From: Cryobacterium algoricola | Lineage (GTDB): Bacteria > Actinomycetota > Actinomycetes > Actinomycetales > Microbacteriaceae | DNA length: 64,000 nucleotides | Reading direction: 5' to 3' | Assembly (NCBI RefSeq): GCF_004402485.1 | Contig: NZ_SOFG01000022.1 | Coordinates: 1-64,000, forward strand | Notes under the pieces: model-generated | Database searches by the model: none | Told to the model about the DNA's origin: nothing | The model's input: only the letters and a program-made list of their open reading frames with translations | Program-made: the position numbers and the translations under genes | Shown here: positions 49,501-59,295 of the stretch, piece after piece | How positions within the stretch are numbered: position 1 is the first letter of the stretch | Layout of the letters: the number at the start of each line of letters is the position of its first letter

Positions 49501-52500
49501 TCAGCCTTGTTTCGGGCCGTCGTCGTAGCCAGCGTGATGCGTATCGCTCTCCTCGACCAACTTGTAGAACGGTTTTCCCCGGATGAAACTGCCGCTGTAG
49601 CCGAGAGACTTATAGAGGGCTTCATGCGTTTGGAGTCCACCGATCCTTGTACTGGCCGCTACGGGCAATCCGGTAATTCCCAACCGCGTCAATTCGACAT
49701 CGGTGACATTCGGGACCTTATGAATGAACCAAGTCAGCAGAGGTTGCCCATAGTTCTGAGTAGACGTACGAAAATGCGACAAGTACTGAGAGGCAAGCAC
49801 AGTGCCGAAGCCGAACTGACGGCCCTGAAGCATCAGGGACATTAGAACCGGGAATTCATATTCCATTATATTCGTGGCCTCGTCGACCAGGAGGAACGAG
49901 CTGAGCTGCCTGATCTGCGGGTCTGTACCCAGAAACGGAAACTTCTTTGATCGGAGCATGTAGTCGTAGTACATATTCAGAAAGAGAATCACCAAGGCGT
50001 TCTTGGTTTTCTGATCGACGCCCAGACGATCGATTGCAACGACCAAGACTCGGTCGCCAATCAGCGAGTCGAAGTCCAACAACTCGGTCGGATCGTCGCT
50101 GAAGATTTCACCGTAAACAAAAACGTCCAGAATCGCCGTCACCGAGTCAGCCGAGACTTCTGAGCCATAGGCTTCCGCGAGCTGAGCGATAGTGGGCGGT
50201 CGTCCTCCCTGTGAGGCAAAGATGTCCGCGGTCAGTCGCGCAATTCGGGCCTTCTGAATCGGCCCTACTCCACCGTAGATCTTTGAAATTACGTCGGAGA
50301 ACTGTTGCCCCTTCTGAAAGGCCGCCAGTTTTGTATACTCGCCCGACAATGCAAAAACGTTGAGTGGGATCTTGTTAGGCAGGAGGACCTTGGCTCCGAC
50401 GCGCTTGACAAACGTATCTTCCTGATAGTCCCGCTTGTAGTCCAGAATCAAGAAATTTAGTGGGTTCTGTTGCGTGCGCTGCGCATGAAAACGAAGCTCG
50501 GAGACTACCGTCTTCAAGAGTTCAGTCTTTCCAGTACCGAGGTCACCGACTACGCCGATATTCATTTGGTTCAGCGCCGTATTGCCCGGCCAGAAGTCTG
50601 CGCTCGCGGCACCGATTGAATCGATCAGTCGACCCACCGCGAACTTCACCCCTAAAGAGGCTGCTTCATTTGGCACGACTACAACCGAGCTCTTGGACGA
50701 CTCAGTACTCGACTCATCGGTGGAATCAGTATTTGCGGGAGGTCGGGTCGGTACTAGCTCAGCGTTAATACGATCAGGCCCAGAAGGAATACCACGTGTC
50801 GCGAGTGCTTCGCCCCCAGATCGAGGAGAGCCGTGCCTCGCCTCAATCGGCGGCACTGGAGGAACAAGGTCGTTCTGGGGGCCCACGTCAGAGGCTCTCG
50901 ATGACGGTTCGTCGTCTACCTGCATCGCCCATGAGATCAAATCGGCCCACTGGCCAGCCATCTTTGAGTGCGAGCTGCCGATTGAGCCGAAGGTCGTACC
51001 CACATCAGCTATGAGTGCTCCGAAACAATCGAGCCCATCTCGGTTTAGATCCACGTGCGTTTTGAACTTCTCCCCCTCGGTCGTCTCGGCGTTGAATTGG
51101 AAGTAGCTGGCAATTGGCTTGCCGATACGAATTGGGAGCTGACCGTCAACTGCAGCTTGGAGACGGGCCAGCAATCGCCCGGTGGATCGTGCTCCACTTG
51201 GCTGAAGTCGGCTGCCGGCCTCTAGCATTGTCGCCAGCGCGTTATCCCACAGAATGCTGTCGGGGCCTTGGCCGTTTTCGCGAACCAAAGCGGAGTGCGT
51301 CGCCACTCTCTTCAGAAGCGTCTGCGTCGCAGCCAGCTGGGCCACACTCTCCTTTAGGGCTGCACCTTCCGGGCCTGGCAGATGGTCGGTATCGGACGAG
51401 GGCGCACCCATCAACCCGTGCAACTTGATTTCGATCGGCGCAACAGTCACACCGGATTCGTCGACGCGTACGACCAAGAGATCAGCTCGGCGAGTGGACT
51501 CATTTGGTGTAGCACCGCCGGCGAGCCCTCGGAGGAAGGAGTCCGTGGCATCGATGGGCAGTACGAATTGTTCGGCTCCACGGGGATCGATGGTGTCCAT
51601 GAGGGAAAACGCGAGATAGAAGCCAAGTGCTCCAGCCGCGTGGGTGCCGCCAATCGCTAGAAGCGTCGATAACCCAACTCCCCTCGCGCCAAGCTTGGCC
51701 ATAATCGCCATGATCGTCTGATCGTCGACCTCCCCACCGTGTGCCTTCTCTACAAGAATCCGTAGCTGGGCTCGGAAACTATCGGGGATTCTAGCGACCG
51801 ACACGTGGGGACGGCGCTCCAGCACCGGCGTTCCGTCCGACCGGTCCAGGAAGGGTGGTTGCCATTCCCAAAGCATTTGCGACCCAGACCCGGTACTTTC
51901 GATGAGATTTGCGAGGGCACTTGGTCCCATGAGACCTTCACCTGATACGGTCCAGTCGGCAGTGATATCCAGAAGGGCAGTCTGCAATAACTTCGACCGA
52001 AGATGTGGCCTTAGAGAAGCCCCTTCGACGTTAGTTAACGCCGCGGCGAAGGGACCCCACCCGGCGTGGCGATCGACCGCTGGAAGGGAAACCGCATATG
52101 GAGCGTTTGCGACAGGCGCTCCATGTGCTTCAAACCGACGCAGCGGCACGCGCCCCACTACACCCTGGTTAGGACAGGCGCCATTGCCAGCCTCCAGCCG
52201 CACGCCAGAGTCTTGCAAGAGCCTTACGTTGCATGTCTTGGATTGTTCCCCGGGTTTGCGGAGATAGCGGGTCCAGCTGAACGGTATATCTTCAGCCGCA
52301 CGGGCGAGCTTCGTGACTGCCTCTCTTGGCACGTCTCCGACCCTGTCCACAGAGTCCCATACGCGAACACCGCCGCCTAAGCGCTTGACCTTTCCGGCAG
52401 ACCAAGTTTCGACTGCAGTCAGAACGGCCGAATCCACCTCTCTCAATCGCGTCATGGGGTGGGACGCCGCTAGGTCCACTGTCAGAGTGGAAACGTGTGG

Positions 52501-55143
52501 ATGCATGCTCATGTAGCTCTTTAGCGCTGTCGCTGCTGCATTCGAATTCAGTCCACTAACGGCATTCCCAGGGGCAGGGAAACCCCCAATTTGCAGGGGC
52601 GCGCTCAGCGCTTGGTATCCGTTGATGGAGCACTGGACGAGCATGGACCACCCCAAAAAGACTTGACCTTCGCCACTGTCCGTGGGCAGTGCAATCAACC
52701 GACCGTTGTCCGTCTCGCTGGGCCCAATAAATGGGAAATTCCATCCTTCGACCGTCCCCGCAAGGAGCGTCGCAATTCGGGAATGCCACAAGGTGGACTC
52801 TGCCGCCGCCAGCCATGAGAGGCGCAGGGGATGCAGCGGGCTCAGCAGAACGGCCTGACACACTCCAGTCTGGGAGTTCCACGCGCTTACTCCGAATGGA
52901 TAAGTGGCCCAGAACACGCCGTGCGGATCTCCGATTTCCGCTGCCAAGGCCATAAGCGCCGAGTAGGCATTCAGATAGTTTTCCAGCTCGGCCCGACCGT
53001 CATCCCAAAGGTAGCGCCAAGACGTTCGGGACGGCCACTCGTGATTCGTTGATTCGCCGTCGCTGAAGTCCACGCATTGCGCTACTCCAAGCTTGACAAA
53101 CGAGCTTCGAAAGTTGTCCGCTTCCGGTGAATTCAGCAGTGCTTTCGGAACTGCAAATCCTGTGACCAGGCCAATATCTGCAATTGCCGGGTCCATAAGC
53201 ACACCCGACTCGTCGAAACCTATCTGGCCGAATCGAATCTCACGGTCCTCAGGCACGACCACATGCCCCAGTGCCTGAAGCCAGCTCCTCGAAACGACAT
53301 GACCCGCTGCAAGTACCTCGTATTGACCTTGAAGCGATGCAAGAGTGTCCTGAGCCGGAGCCGTGGCAGAGACAGTCTGGTTCTCAATGGCAGCGACAAC
53401 AGGGGAACGAAATAGTCCCGCTGAGCTGGTTGAACTGATCACATAGGACGCGTCGCCGATTGCAAATGAAGAAGATGGTTGAGGCAAGACAGAGACGAGG
53501 TGGATCCGCTCACGAGCCTTCATGAGAGGAGCTGCCACCCCTTCGAACGTCACGCGCTCGCGGCCCGTGGTGGTCCACAACACGACTAGATGCATGGCTT
53601 TGGCGTCGTCAAACGTGCCCACATGTCGATCCTCATCGACATATTCGGCCGTCGACAGATCGTACTTGTCTTGGCCAAGATATGCGGGGCGCCCAATACT
53701 GGACTTACCGATTTTCATGTGAAAGAGACCGCTGCCTACCGGCGGTAGCAATACGACCTCGCACGAGCTCGAAGTGTCAACGACGCCCGCCAGAGAATCT
53801 GCACTATCGAGGACAAACAGCACACGCGACGAGATCACCGCTTTCGTGAAAACGATCTTCCCTAATTCGCGCACGAATCGCCCACGGGCCCAAAGCTTGC
53901 CATCAGCATCAACTTCGAGTGTTCCTTGCCAGGACAACTTGGCCTTGACCAGTCGCACAGTTGCCGCAGAGGCAGTCAGAGCGCTTGGGCTAACGGCCGC
54001 GAGGAGCGGTATCTGAATCCGCACTTCTTCGGAGACCGAGGACGCGCCGACCGACGACTCGCTAACAAATGAGGACTGCAGGATGAACGGACCGAGATGC
54101 GGCTGTCCTCCGGCAGTCAAGTCCTGTCCCTCCGGCCCGAAAATCGACAAGAATCGAGTCTGGGTTTCGCTGCTCAGAGGGTCGAAAAATTGTCTCTCAG
54201 TGAGTTGGGAAAAGGCCTCAAGACCACCGTCGATCTGACCTTCAAGGTGATGGATCATGGCGATGAGCTGATTGCCGTGTGCTGCATTCGTCTGGTCGAA
54301 TCCGGACCATTCGAGTTTCGCTAGGGGATGATTCTGCCCCTTTGGTGTATCGGGATGATGATCAAGCTGTTGAACAGTCATTTCAATCGTCGCCGCACTG
54401 GACCACCACAGCGACAATGCCTCTACAATCGCCTTCCCTGCCGCCTTACCGCCGAGTAGAGAGGTTCCGGCGACCGGAGATGGGAGAGCGAAACACGCGT
54501 AGGTGTACCGCTTGAAGAGGTCATCTAGCGTGAGGGCCGCGCCAAGATACACCTTCGACACTGTCAGATGGGCCAGCAGTTCTAGACCAAGCGCCACATG
54601 ATCGAACCAATACGCATTCCATCCGCGGGCACCCTGTCCTAGTTCCCGATACGCCTCCTGTAACTGACGGAAGCAGGAGGCAAGTCGATCAGCGGCAACT
54701 GATTTGTCGCAGGTTTGGTCGAGAGGCAACCCCGCTGCGGAAATCAGAGTGTCAATCGCCGCGAGCGCCAGCGATCTCAAGGCCGCCTTCTGCCCGTCCC
54801 CGTCCGGATAAGACTCGTTGAGCACGGGTCTATATGCCTGACGGAAGGAAGCAAGATCCGGATTGCGTCCAGTAACAATCGCTAGGCGGTCTGAGTTACG
54901 GTAGGCGATCGCCGTTTGCGATGTCACTCGGATGCACGTCAAATCTCTGGTGTCTTCAACCGGCGCAATGATGATCGCGTACGGCGGATGGGTGGGCCTG
55001 ATCAAATTAGCTGCCTTCGCAATTGCCACGGCAATTTCTTCGCCCGTACCGTCCGGCAAGTAGACCGCGCCCAGCCCATCGGTCTCGGTAAGGCACAAGG
55101 CCAAGGCATGCCCGAGGATCTCCTCGTTCATATATCTCGTCAT
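49501..55143 (-). CDS. Giant DptH-like protein: candidate nuclease motif plus HerA/FtsK-type ATPase
   Basis: 1880 residues. The first about 1150 residues are unrecognised. Near 1218-1242 stands ADLLVVRV-x9-IEIKLHG, the Asp...Glu-x-Lys pattern of PD-(D/E)XK nucleases with the right strand character. A Pro/Ser-rich linker (about 1400-1480) leads to a C-terminal motor of HerA/FtsK type: Walker A GVVGDLGTGKTE (about 1527-1538), FLILDYKRDY, Walker B SSFLLVDEATN (about 1745) and VLASQYLSHF sensor-like region. Size and C-terminal motor match DptH of phosphorothioation restriction, but the assignment rests on layout. ATG 55143 shares a base with the TAA of the preceding gene (TAATG). Third and last gene of the operon. 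Base use is lower-GC than flanking genes. Confidence 0.75.
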   Translation of the reverse strand: MTRYMNEEILGHALALCLTETDGLGAVYLPDGTGEEIAVAIAKAANLIRPTHPPYAIIIAPVEDTRDLTCIRVTSQTAIAYRNSDRLAIVTGRNPDLASFRQAYRPVLNESYPDGDGQKAALRSLALAAIDTLISAAGLPLDQTCDKSVAADRLASCFRQLQEAYRELGQGARGWNAYWFDHVALGLELLAHLTVSKVYLGAALTLDDLFKRYTYACFALPSPVAGTSLLGGKAAGKAIVEALSLWWSSAATIEMTVQQLDHHPDTPKGQNHPLAKLEWSGFDQTNAAHGNQLIAMIHHLEGQIDGGLEAFSQLTERQFFDPLSSETQTRFLSIFGPEGQDLTAGGQPHLGPFILQSSFVSESSVGASSVSEEVRIQIPLLAAVSPSALTASAATVRLVKAKLSWQGTLEVDADGKLWARGRFVRELGKIVFTKAVISSRVLFVLDSADSLAGVVDTSSSCEVVLLPPVGSGLFHMKIGKSSIGRPAYLGQDKYDLSTAEYVDEDRHVGTFDDAKAMHLVVLWTTTGRERVTFEGVAAPLMKARERIHLVSVLPQPSSSFAIGDASYVISSTSSAGLFRSPVVAAIENQTVSATAPAQDTLASLQGQYEVLAAGHVVSRSWLQALGHVVVPEDREIRFGQIGFDESGVLMDPAIADIGLVTGFAVPKALLNSPEADNFRSSFVKLGVAQCVDFSDGESTNHEWPSRTSWRYLWDDGRAELENYLNAYSALMALAAEIGDPHGVFWATYPFGVSAWNSQTGVCQAVLLSPLHPLRLSWLAAAESTLWHSRIATLLAGTVEGWNFPFIGPSETDNGRLIALPTDSGEGQVFLGWSMLVQCSINGYQALSAPLQIGGFPAPGNAVSGLNSNAAATALKSYMSMHPHVSTLTVDLAASHPMTRLREVDSAVLTAVETWSAGKVKRLGGGVRVWDSVDRVGDVPREAVTKLARAAEDIPFSWTRYLRKPGEQSKTCNVRLLQDSGVRLEAGNGACPNQGVVGRVPLRRFEAHGAPVANAPYAVSLPAVDRHAGWGPFAAALTNVEGASLRPHLRSKLLQTALLDITADWTVSGEGLMGPSALANLIESTGSGSQMLWEWQPPFLDRSDGTPVLERRPHVSVARIPDSFRAQLRILVEKAHGGEVDDQTIMAIMAKLGARGVGLSTLLAIGGTHAAGALGFYLAFSLMDTIDPRGAEQFVLPIDATDSFLRGLAGGATPNESTRRADLLVVRVDESGVTVAPIEIKLHGLMGAPSSDTDHLPGPEGAALKESVAQLAATQTLLKRVATHSALVRENGQGPDSILWDNALATMLEAGSRLQPSGARSTGRLLARLQAAVDGQLPIRIGKPIASYFQFNAETTEGEKFKTHVDLNRDGLDCFGALIADVGTTFGSIGSSHSKMAGQWADLISWAMQVDDEPSSRASDVGPQNDLVPPVPPIEARHGSPRSGGEALATRGIPSGPDRINAELVPTRPPANTDSTDESSTESSKSSVVVVPNEAASLGVKFAVGRLIDSIGAASADFWPGNTALNQMNIGVVGDLGTGKTELLKTVVSELRFHAQRTQQNPLNFLILDYKRDYQEDTFVKRVGAKVLLPNKIPLNVFALSGEYTKLAAFQKGQQFSDVISKIYGGVGPIQKARIARLTADIFASQGGRPPTIAQLAEAYGSEVSADSVTAILDVFVYGEIFSDDPTELLDFDSLIGDRVLVVAIDRLGVDQKTKNALVILFLNMYYDYMLRSKKFPFLGTDPQIRQLSSFLLVDEATNIMEYEFPVLMSLMLQGRQFGFGTVLASQYLSHFRTSTQNYGQPLLTWFIHKVPNVTDVELTRLGITGLPVAASTRIGGLQTHEALYKSLGYSGSFIRGKPFYKLVEESDTHHAGYDDGPKQG

Positions 55144-56594
55144 TAGTAAGCGCTCTCCACTCGTACACCCTGATCTGCGTCCGCACTTCCACGGGCCATG
55201 CCTGCGCGTTCCAAGAGAGCCACGAGGTCAGAGAGGTTGGGTCGCATTCCCATCTTTTCCAAGTCCGCCATCACTCGCCCAACGTCCGACGATGCGCCCG
55301 GTGTCACACAAGAGAGACTCGCTACAACAGCGATCCATTCGGTTCCCGGGTCGACTTTCAAATACCGCCCGTTTGATTGAAGGAGCCCGTAGTAGTCGGC
55401 TCTTGATTCACTCGTCTCTCGCGTCTTGAGCGCGTAAGTGATCGCCTCCCAAACGTTCTTCCCCGAACCCACCCGCTCGTTACTGCTCAAGGCCTCAGTC
55501 AGGCTCCTTGCAAACCCCTCGTCGTCGCGCATTTCATCCATAACAGCGCCAAAGTCAGACGCCGCAGCAGAGCAGGCGTCCAATCGATCTGCGATCAACG
55601 ACCTCAATCGTTCGCTCCGGTATACTCGCGCGACCAATTGGGGAGCAACATCCAAGGCGACGGTGCCCGCACGCGACGACCCCCAAGGCAAAACTGTACG
55701 GACCTCACTGCGCACGTCGCCCCAGGAGACGGTTTCTGATTTCAGCACGGCCCGCGCGAATGCCTCATTCCATGAGCACTCCCAGAGGAATCCCAGGCCC
55801 GTGGCCAGACGAAGGACGGTGGTTGCCCAATCTACCCAAACCCGAGCGGGTAGAGCCTCAACCCACTCGTCACTGGTGAGGCGGAGCCAGGCCGAGGCGA
55901 ACCAATCAAACGGCGTTCCCGAATAATCGCCCTCGGGCACGCTTTCCGCAGAGGGTAACCCCGCTGGCAGTGGCGGCGGCTCCACGCGTTGGGAGCCCAA
56001 GATCGTTCGATCAACCGCGGAGTCAAGTGCGTTGAGCAATGGATCAATTTCCATTCGATGCTTCGCTGCTCGCAGCCATAAACGTGAGGCGGTGAGCAAT
56101 TCCGGAGACGTAGACGCACCCAGAGCGAACAAGGATTCAATTATCATCGCCGTGTCGGGAGGCCCCTTGGTTCCGAGTGCTCCTCTCATATTCTGGAGGA
56201 GCGCGATCGAAGGCGTAAGTGGACTGGCCGGCTGGCCTCCACTCTTTTCAATCCTTACGCCATCAAGGCTGTTGAGGACGGCCTCCCCCAGAAGGTCTGA
56301 TCCTCCTTCTATTTGCAACCCCGCCTTTTCCAACGCGTCGACGAATTCGACAAGTCGAATCCCGGTGGGAAGCGTCTGTTTCATTTTGATTAGTCGGCTG
56401 GTTCCACCATTTGTCCGAAAGAGCAGCCCAATCGGCTTACCAGCAATGTCCTTGACCATAGGTATTTCTGATGAATTATCCGTCGAGTTCTCTAGACGGT
56501 CCACATGGAGAATCTTCCAGGCCAACGCTGAGATAAAGGCTTCGGGAACGGCGACGTACTGGGGCCGCGGTAGCGACATAGAAATTCTCGACAT
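55143..56594 (-). CDS. DptG-like protein of unknown fold
   Basis: A 483-residue soluble protein with no motif I can name. It is mostly helical; WVDWATTVLRLATGLGFLWE (about 255-275) is the most conserved-looking stretch, and the C-terminal about 90 residues (SRADYYGLLQSNGRYLKVDP, VMADLEKMGMRPNLSDLVAL, LERAGMA) look like a winged helix. Middle gene of the three-gene operon: ATG 56594 abuts the TAG of the ATPase gene and its TAA overlaps the giant gene start. Position and size match DptG, the bridging subunit in DptFGH systems. Homology is inferred from context only. Confidence 0.6.
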   Translation of the reverse strand: MSRISMSLPRPQYVAVPEAFISALAWKILHVDRLENSTDNSSEIPMVKDIAGKPIGLLFRTNGGTSRLIKMKQTLPTGIRLVEFVDALEKAGLQIEGGSDLLGEAVLNSLDGVRIEKSGGQPASPLTPSIALLQNMRGALGTKGPPDTAMIIESLFALGASTSPELLTASRLWLRAAKHRMEIDPLLNALDSAVDRTILGSQRVEPPPLPAGLPSAESVPEGDYSGTPFDWFASAWLRLTSDEWVEALPARVWVDWATTVLRLATGLGFLWECSWNEAFARAVLKSETVSWGDVRSEVRTVLPWGSSRAGTVALDVAPQLVARVYRSERLRSLIADRLDACSAAASDFGAVMDEMRDDEGFARSLTEALSSNERVGSGKNVWEAITYALKTRETSESRADYYGLLQSNGRYLKVDPGTEWIAVVASLSCVTPGASSDVGRVMADLEKMGMRPNLSDLVALLERAGMARGSADADQGVRVESAY

Positions 56595-58610
56595 CTAGAA
56601 CGCCTCCCCAACGCTGAGCACCTCGTCAGTGAGGCCAACCACGACTCGATACCGTTGAGTATCCATCTGCTTCCCGGGTACCAACCTTGCAGCCCGGAAC
56701 CTCTCGAGACGTGGCGATGTGATGTCAGAGAGTTCCGTAACACCGGCATACCCCTCTCCACATGCGAGGGCCTCACGAACAAGCGGGAAATCCAACAAAA
56801 CGCGTCGAATTTCCTTTCCGCTTTCCTTTAGCCGGAGAAATAAAGACTCCGAGTCACGTGAGGTCTCCATTTCGATGGAACTTGTGCGGAGAGCGAGAAT
56901 AGGACGGCTCTCTCCTGTAATTGGACTCGTCCTGCTGTCAAAAATAGGGATGAGTGACGCTCCATCCGTAGCGCCATGAACCCGCGCAGGCTTCAGCAGC
57001 GTCAGAAGCTGCGATTCCAACGTTCCCGGGATCTTGGGCGACAGAGCCCATGCGTTTGTCCAAATCTCAATTTCGCGTCTGAAAGCAGGTATACCGTTTG
57101 CGGTTGCGTACAAGCGCATGAGATAGCCGCTGTACCAAATCACGACTTCGGACCGTTGTTTCAGCTCCGAACAAGCGAGAGCCGCTACAAAAGCTTCGTC
57201 CAGACCGCGATCAAACGCTCCCACACAGTCCCGAAACGGGTCCTCTGGGCTGAGAGAGAGCATCAGCGCGTCCAGAGGAGAGCCATGGCCGGCTTCACTG
57301 GCAAATGCGTCAAAAAGAGGGGTGGCCCATCCATCTGAGGTCGGAGAGTTAGTGCCGGGAAGTGCATCACGGACCGGATCGACGAGACGAGTCAACCGGA
57401 GGACGGGATTCTGAAGGGCTTCGTCCTTTTGATCGGTTCCATCGCCGATCCCAAATATTGACTGGGTGTATCGAAAGGCCGCCAATGCACGGAGTTCAGC
57501 GAACCTTGCTAACGCTCGGGGCTGTACAGGTTGGGATGACTCTAGGAAATTCTCGATGTCAGCGCCTGCTATCTGGGCTGGCAGATCTCCAACCAGTGCC
57601 CTCACTAGGGCACCCCAAACCTCTCGGTAGGTCATCCTCTGGGAGGAGACTATCTCGGAGGCACGAAGCACCGAGAGAAAACCACTTAGAACGGCGTCTG
57701 AAGATAAGGAATCAAGATTGGCTTGAAATGGATTCAGAAAAGCCGGATCTCGCTCTTCGCTGTCGACTTGTAAGGCTTTGACTACGCCGGCGACGAGCTC
57801 CCCAGCAGGGAACTTGCGGGGATCTGAATCGCGACGCCTGTGGAATCTGGCGATGCGATACGACTCCCCGTTCACGCTTGGACCTACCGAGCTGAGCTGT
57901 GAAACGGTGGCGCTCGGAGATTCTTCGAACAGAGAACACACGTCCACGAACACGACCAATACATCAGCAAGATGTGCACCGGCGCTAAAGAGGCGCCCCG
58001 ATCGCAAATAGTCGGTCTTAGTTTCGTTAGTTCGAACTTCCCACCCTGAGGGGCATTCAGGTGCCTTCAAGTTGTCCTCGCGAAGTAGCCAATCGATTAC
58101 CGCCCCCTGCGGGCCATCTGACTCCCTCCCCAGAAGGGGGAAAACCGCCGACTCATCCACGAGGATCCCCCTATTTACACAGGCGAAGAAGTGTGTTTGA
58201 TCTCTGGTCGCCGTATCAATGTCTCGACCCAGTGCGCCGCGCGAGTGCAGACGGTCCCCTATTGTCGCGTCATTGACGACGGTCAGGGGACGCGTAGGCG
58301 TCTCATATCTATAGGTTCGGTGTGCCAGCCCATCCTTCAACGGCGATTGCTCCTCCAGATCGGAGACCACATAGGCTGCAGCATGAGATTTTCCAGCGCC
58401 TGGCCCACCCACGAGGTAGAGCATTCGGGGCTGCGTGGACGTCTTGAGTCCCTCTCGAAACCAATCGAGGCCCGCCTGCATGCCCGCAGGACGCGGCGCA
58501 ACAGCCCAGACTGAGCTCCGCAGATCTGGCTGGGCCGCGACGTCTCCCCCTCCCGTGGCTTGGCCCCATAGATCGCGCAGACCAGGCTTGAATACGTTCG
58601 TCAGTTCCAA
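56595..58610 (-). CDS. DptF-like P-loop ATPase
   Basis: A 671-residue ATPase. Walker A VGGPGAGKSHAA is at about 67-78, after a 45-residue N-terminal segment (LRDLWGQATGGGDVAAQPD). THFFACVNRGIL (about 142-153) and LADVLVVFVDVCSLFEES (about 207-224, Walker B-like) fit a STAND/AAA-like ATPase of the DptF/PglY kind. The C-terminal half is helical, ending with a small mixed domain. TTG at 58610 is taken as the start: an in-frame TGA lies seven codons upstream and GGGGGA precedes it by 6 bases; ATG 58478 is a later alternative that would still keep the P-loop. First gene of the operon and likely its regulatory ATPase. Confidence 0.7.
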   Translation of the reverse strand: MELTNVFKPGLRDLWGQATGGGDVAAQPDLRSSVWAVAPRPAGMQAGLDWFREGLKTSTQPRMLYLVGGPGAGKSHAAAYVVSDLEEQSPLKDGLAHRTYRYETPTRPLTVVNDATIGDRLHSRGALGRDIDTATRDQTHFFACVNRGILVDESAVFPLLGRESDGPQGAVIDWLLREDNLKAPECPSGWEVRTNETKTDYLRSGRLFSAGAHLADVLVVFVDVCSLFEESPSATVSQLSSVGPSVNGESYRIARFHRRRDSDPRKFPAGELVAGVVKALQVDSEERDPAFLNPFQANLDSLSSDAVLSGFLSVLRASEIVSSQRMTYREVWGALVRALVGDLPAQIAGADIENFLESSQPVQPRALARFAELRALAAFRYTQSIFGIGDGTDQKDEALQNPVLRLTRLVDPVRDALPGTNSPTSDGWATPLFDAFASEAGHGSPLDALMLSLSPEDPFRDCVGAFDRGLDEAFVAALACSELKQRSEVVIWYSGYLMRLYATANGIPAFRREIEIWTNAWALSPKIPGTLESQLLTLLKPARVHGATDGASLIPIFDSRTSPITGESRPILALRTSSIEMETSRDSESLFLRLKESGKEIRRVLLDFPLVREALACGEGYAGVTELSDITSPRLERFRAARLVPGKQMDTQRYRVVVGLTDEVLSVGEAF

Positions 58611-59295
58611 CAGTGTTCCCCCACGTCAGTAGAAAATTCAGACAAGCCGCACTGGAATTCAGCGTATCGCGGTTAACTGTCTCCACGCCGCACGTAAGCA
58701 GCCGCATTGCCGCTATCAATACCGCCTTCGACTTGGCCGAAAATGGTGTCGCTCCCACCCACCGCCCACGACCGTCAAGAGGCACCGCCGCTGCGCAAAC
58801 GACGACGCGAATGTCCCCGTCGATTGCGGGATGAACCTTGCCAACCGGAAATCTAACCAGGGTGTTGGAAGTCGGGTTGGGACCCCGCCCGGCCGAAATC
58901 ACGTTAGTGGACAGGCGACAGTGAATCTCGGGGCATTCTGGAAGGCCGGGACACCCCCACGTTTGCTGACGCTGACGGCTGCGTCCGCAGGCCGACGACA
59001 GGGTCACTGCCAATGCACCCAGATGTTCATGCGGCACCGGCTTACGAAGAGACTCAAAACGTAATTCGACCAATCGGTTCGGATCGAGCGACCCGCCGAC
59101 GAGGTGTTCACCCCACCCGGCCGGATTCCAGAAAACGGCGGCCTTTCCTGACTCGCCCGTCGCTGCCATGACCCCGACCGGGATGATCTGGGCTGGGTTA
59201 TGTCGGAGGCGCATCTTAGAATCGGGGGCAGCGCTTCGACGTGATCCGGCGGCTGTCCGGGTCGCCGTGACATGTCGCCGCACGAAGGGGAATCC
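58611..59295. other. Gap between the DptF-like gene and the DUF4011 gene
   Basis: About 685 bp separating divergent genes, so it holds both promoters. On the minus strand an open frame runs from ATG 59169 to a stop at 58309 (286 codons), overlapping the DptF-like gene by 302 bp. Its first 200 codons contain a cysteine cluster (WGCPGLPECPEIHC) but match no family I know. I do not call it as a gene. G+C changes from island-like to host-like near 59270. Confidence 0.5.

Noticed and set aside
46542-58610. Assignment as DISARM or BREX
   Set aside because: No DrmA helicase, DrmB, DrmC phospholipase-like protein, BrxL protease or PglZ phosphatase was seen; order and sizes of the trio fit DptFGH better.
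46542-58610. Complete Dnd/Dpt phosphorothioation system
   Set aside because: No cysteine desulfurase, DndC/DndD or other modification gene is present in the window; only the restriction-like half has counterparts.
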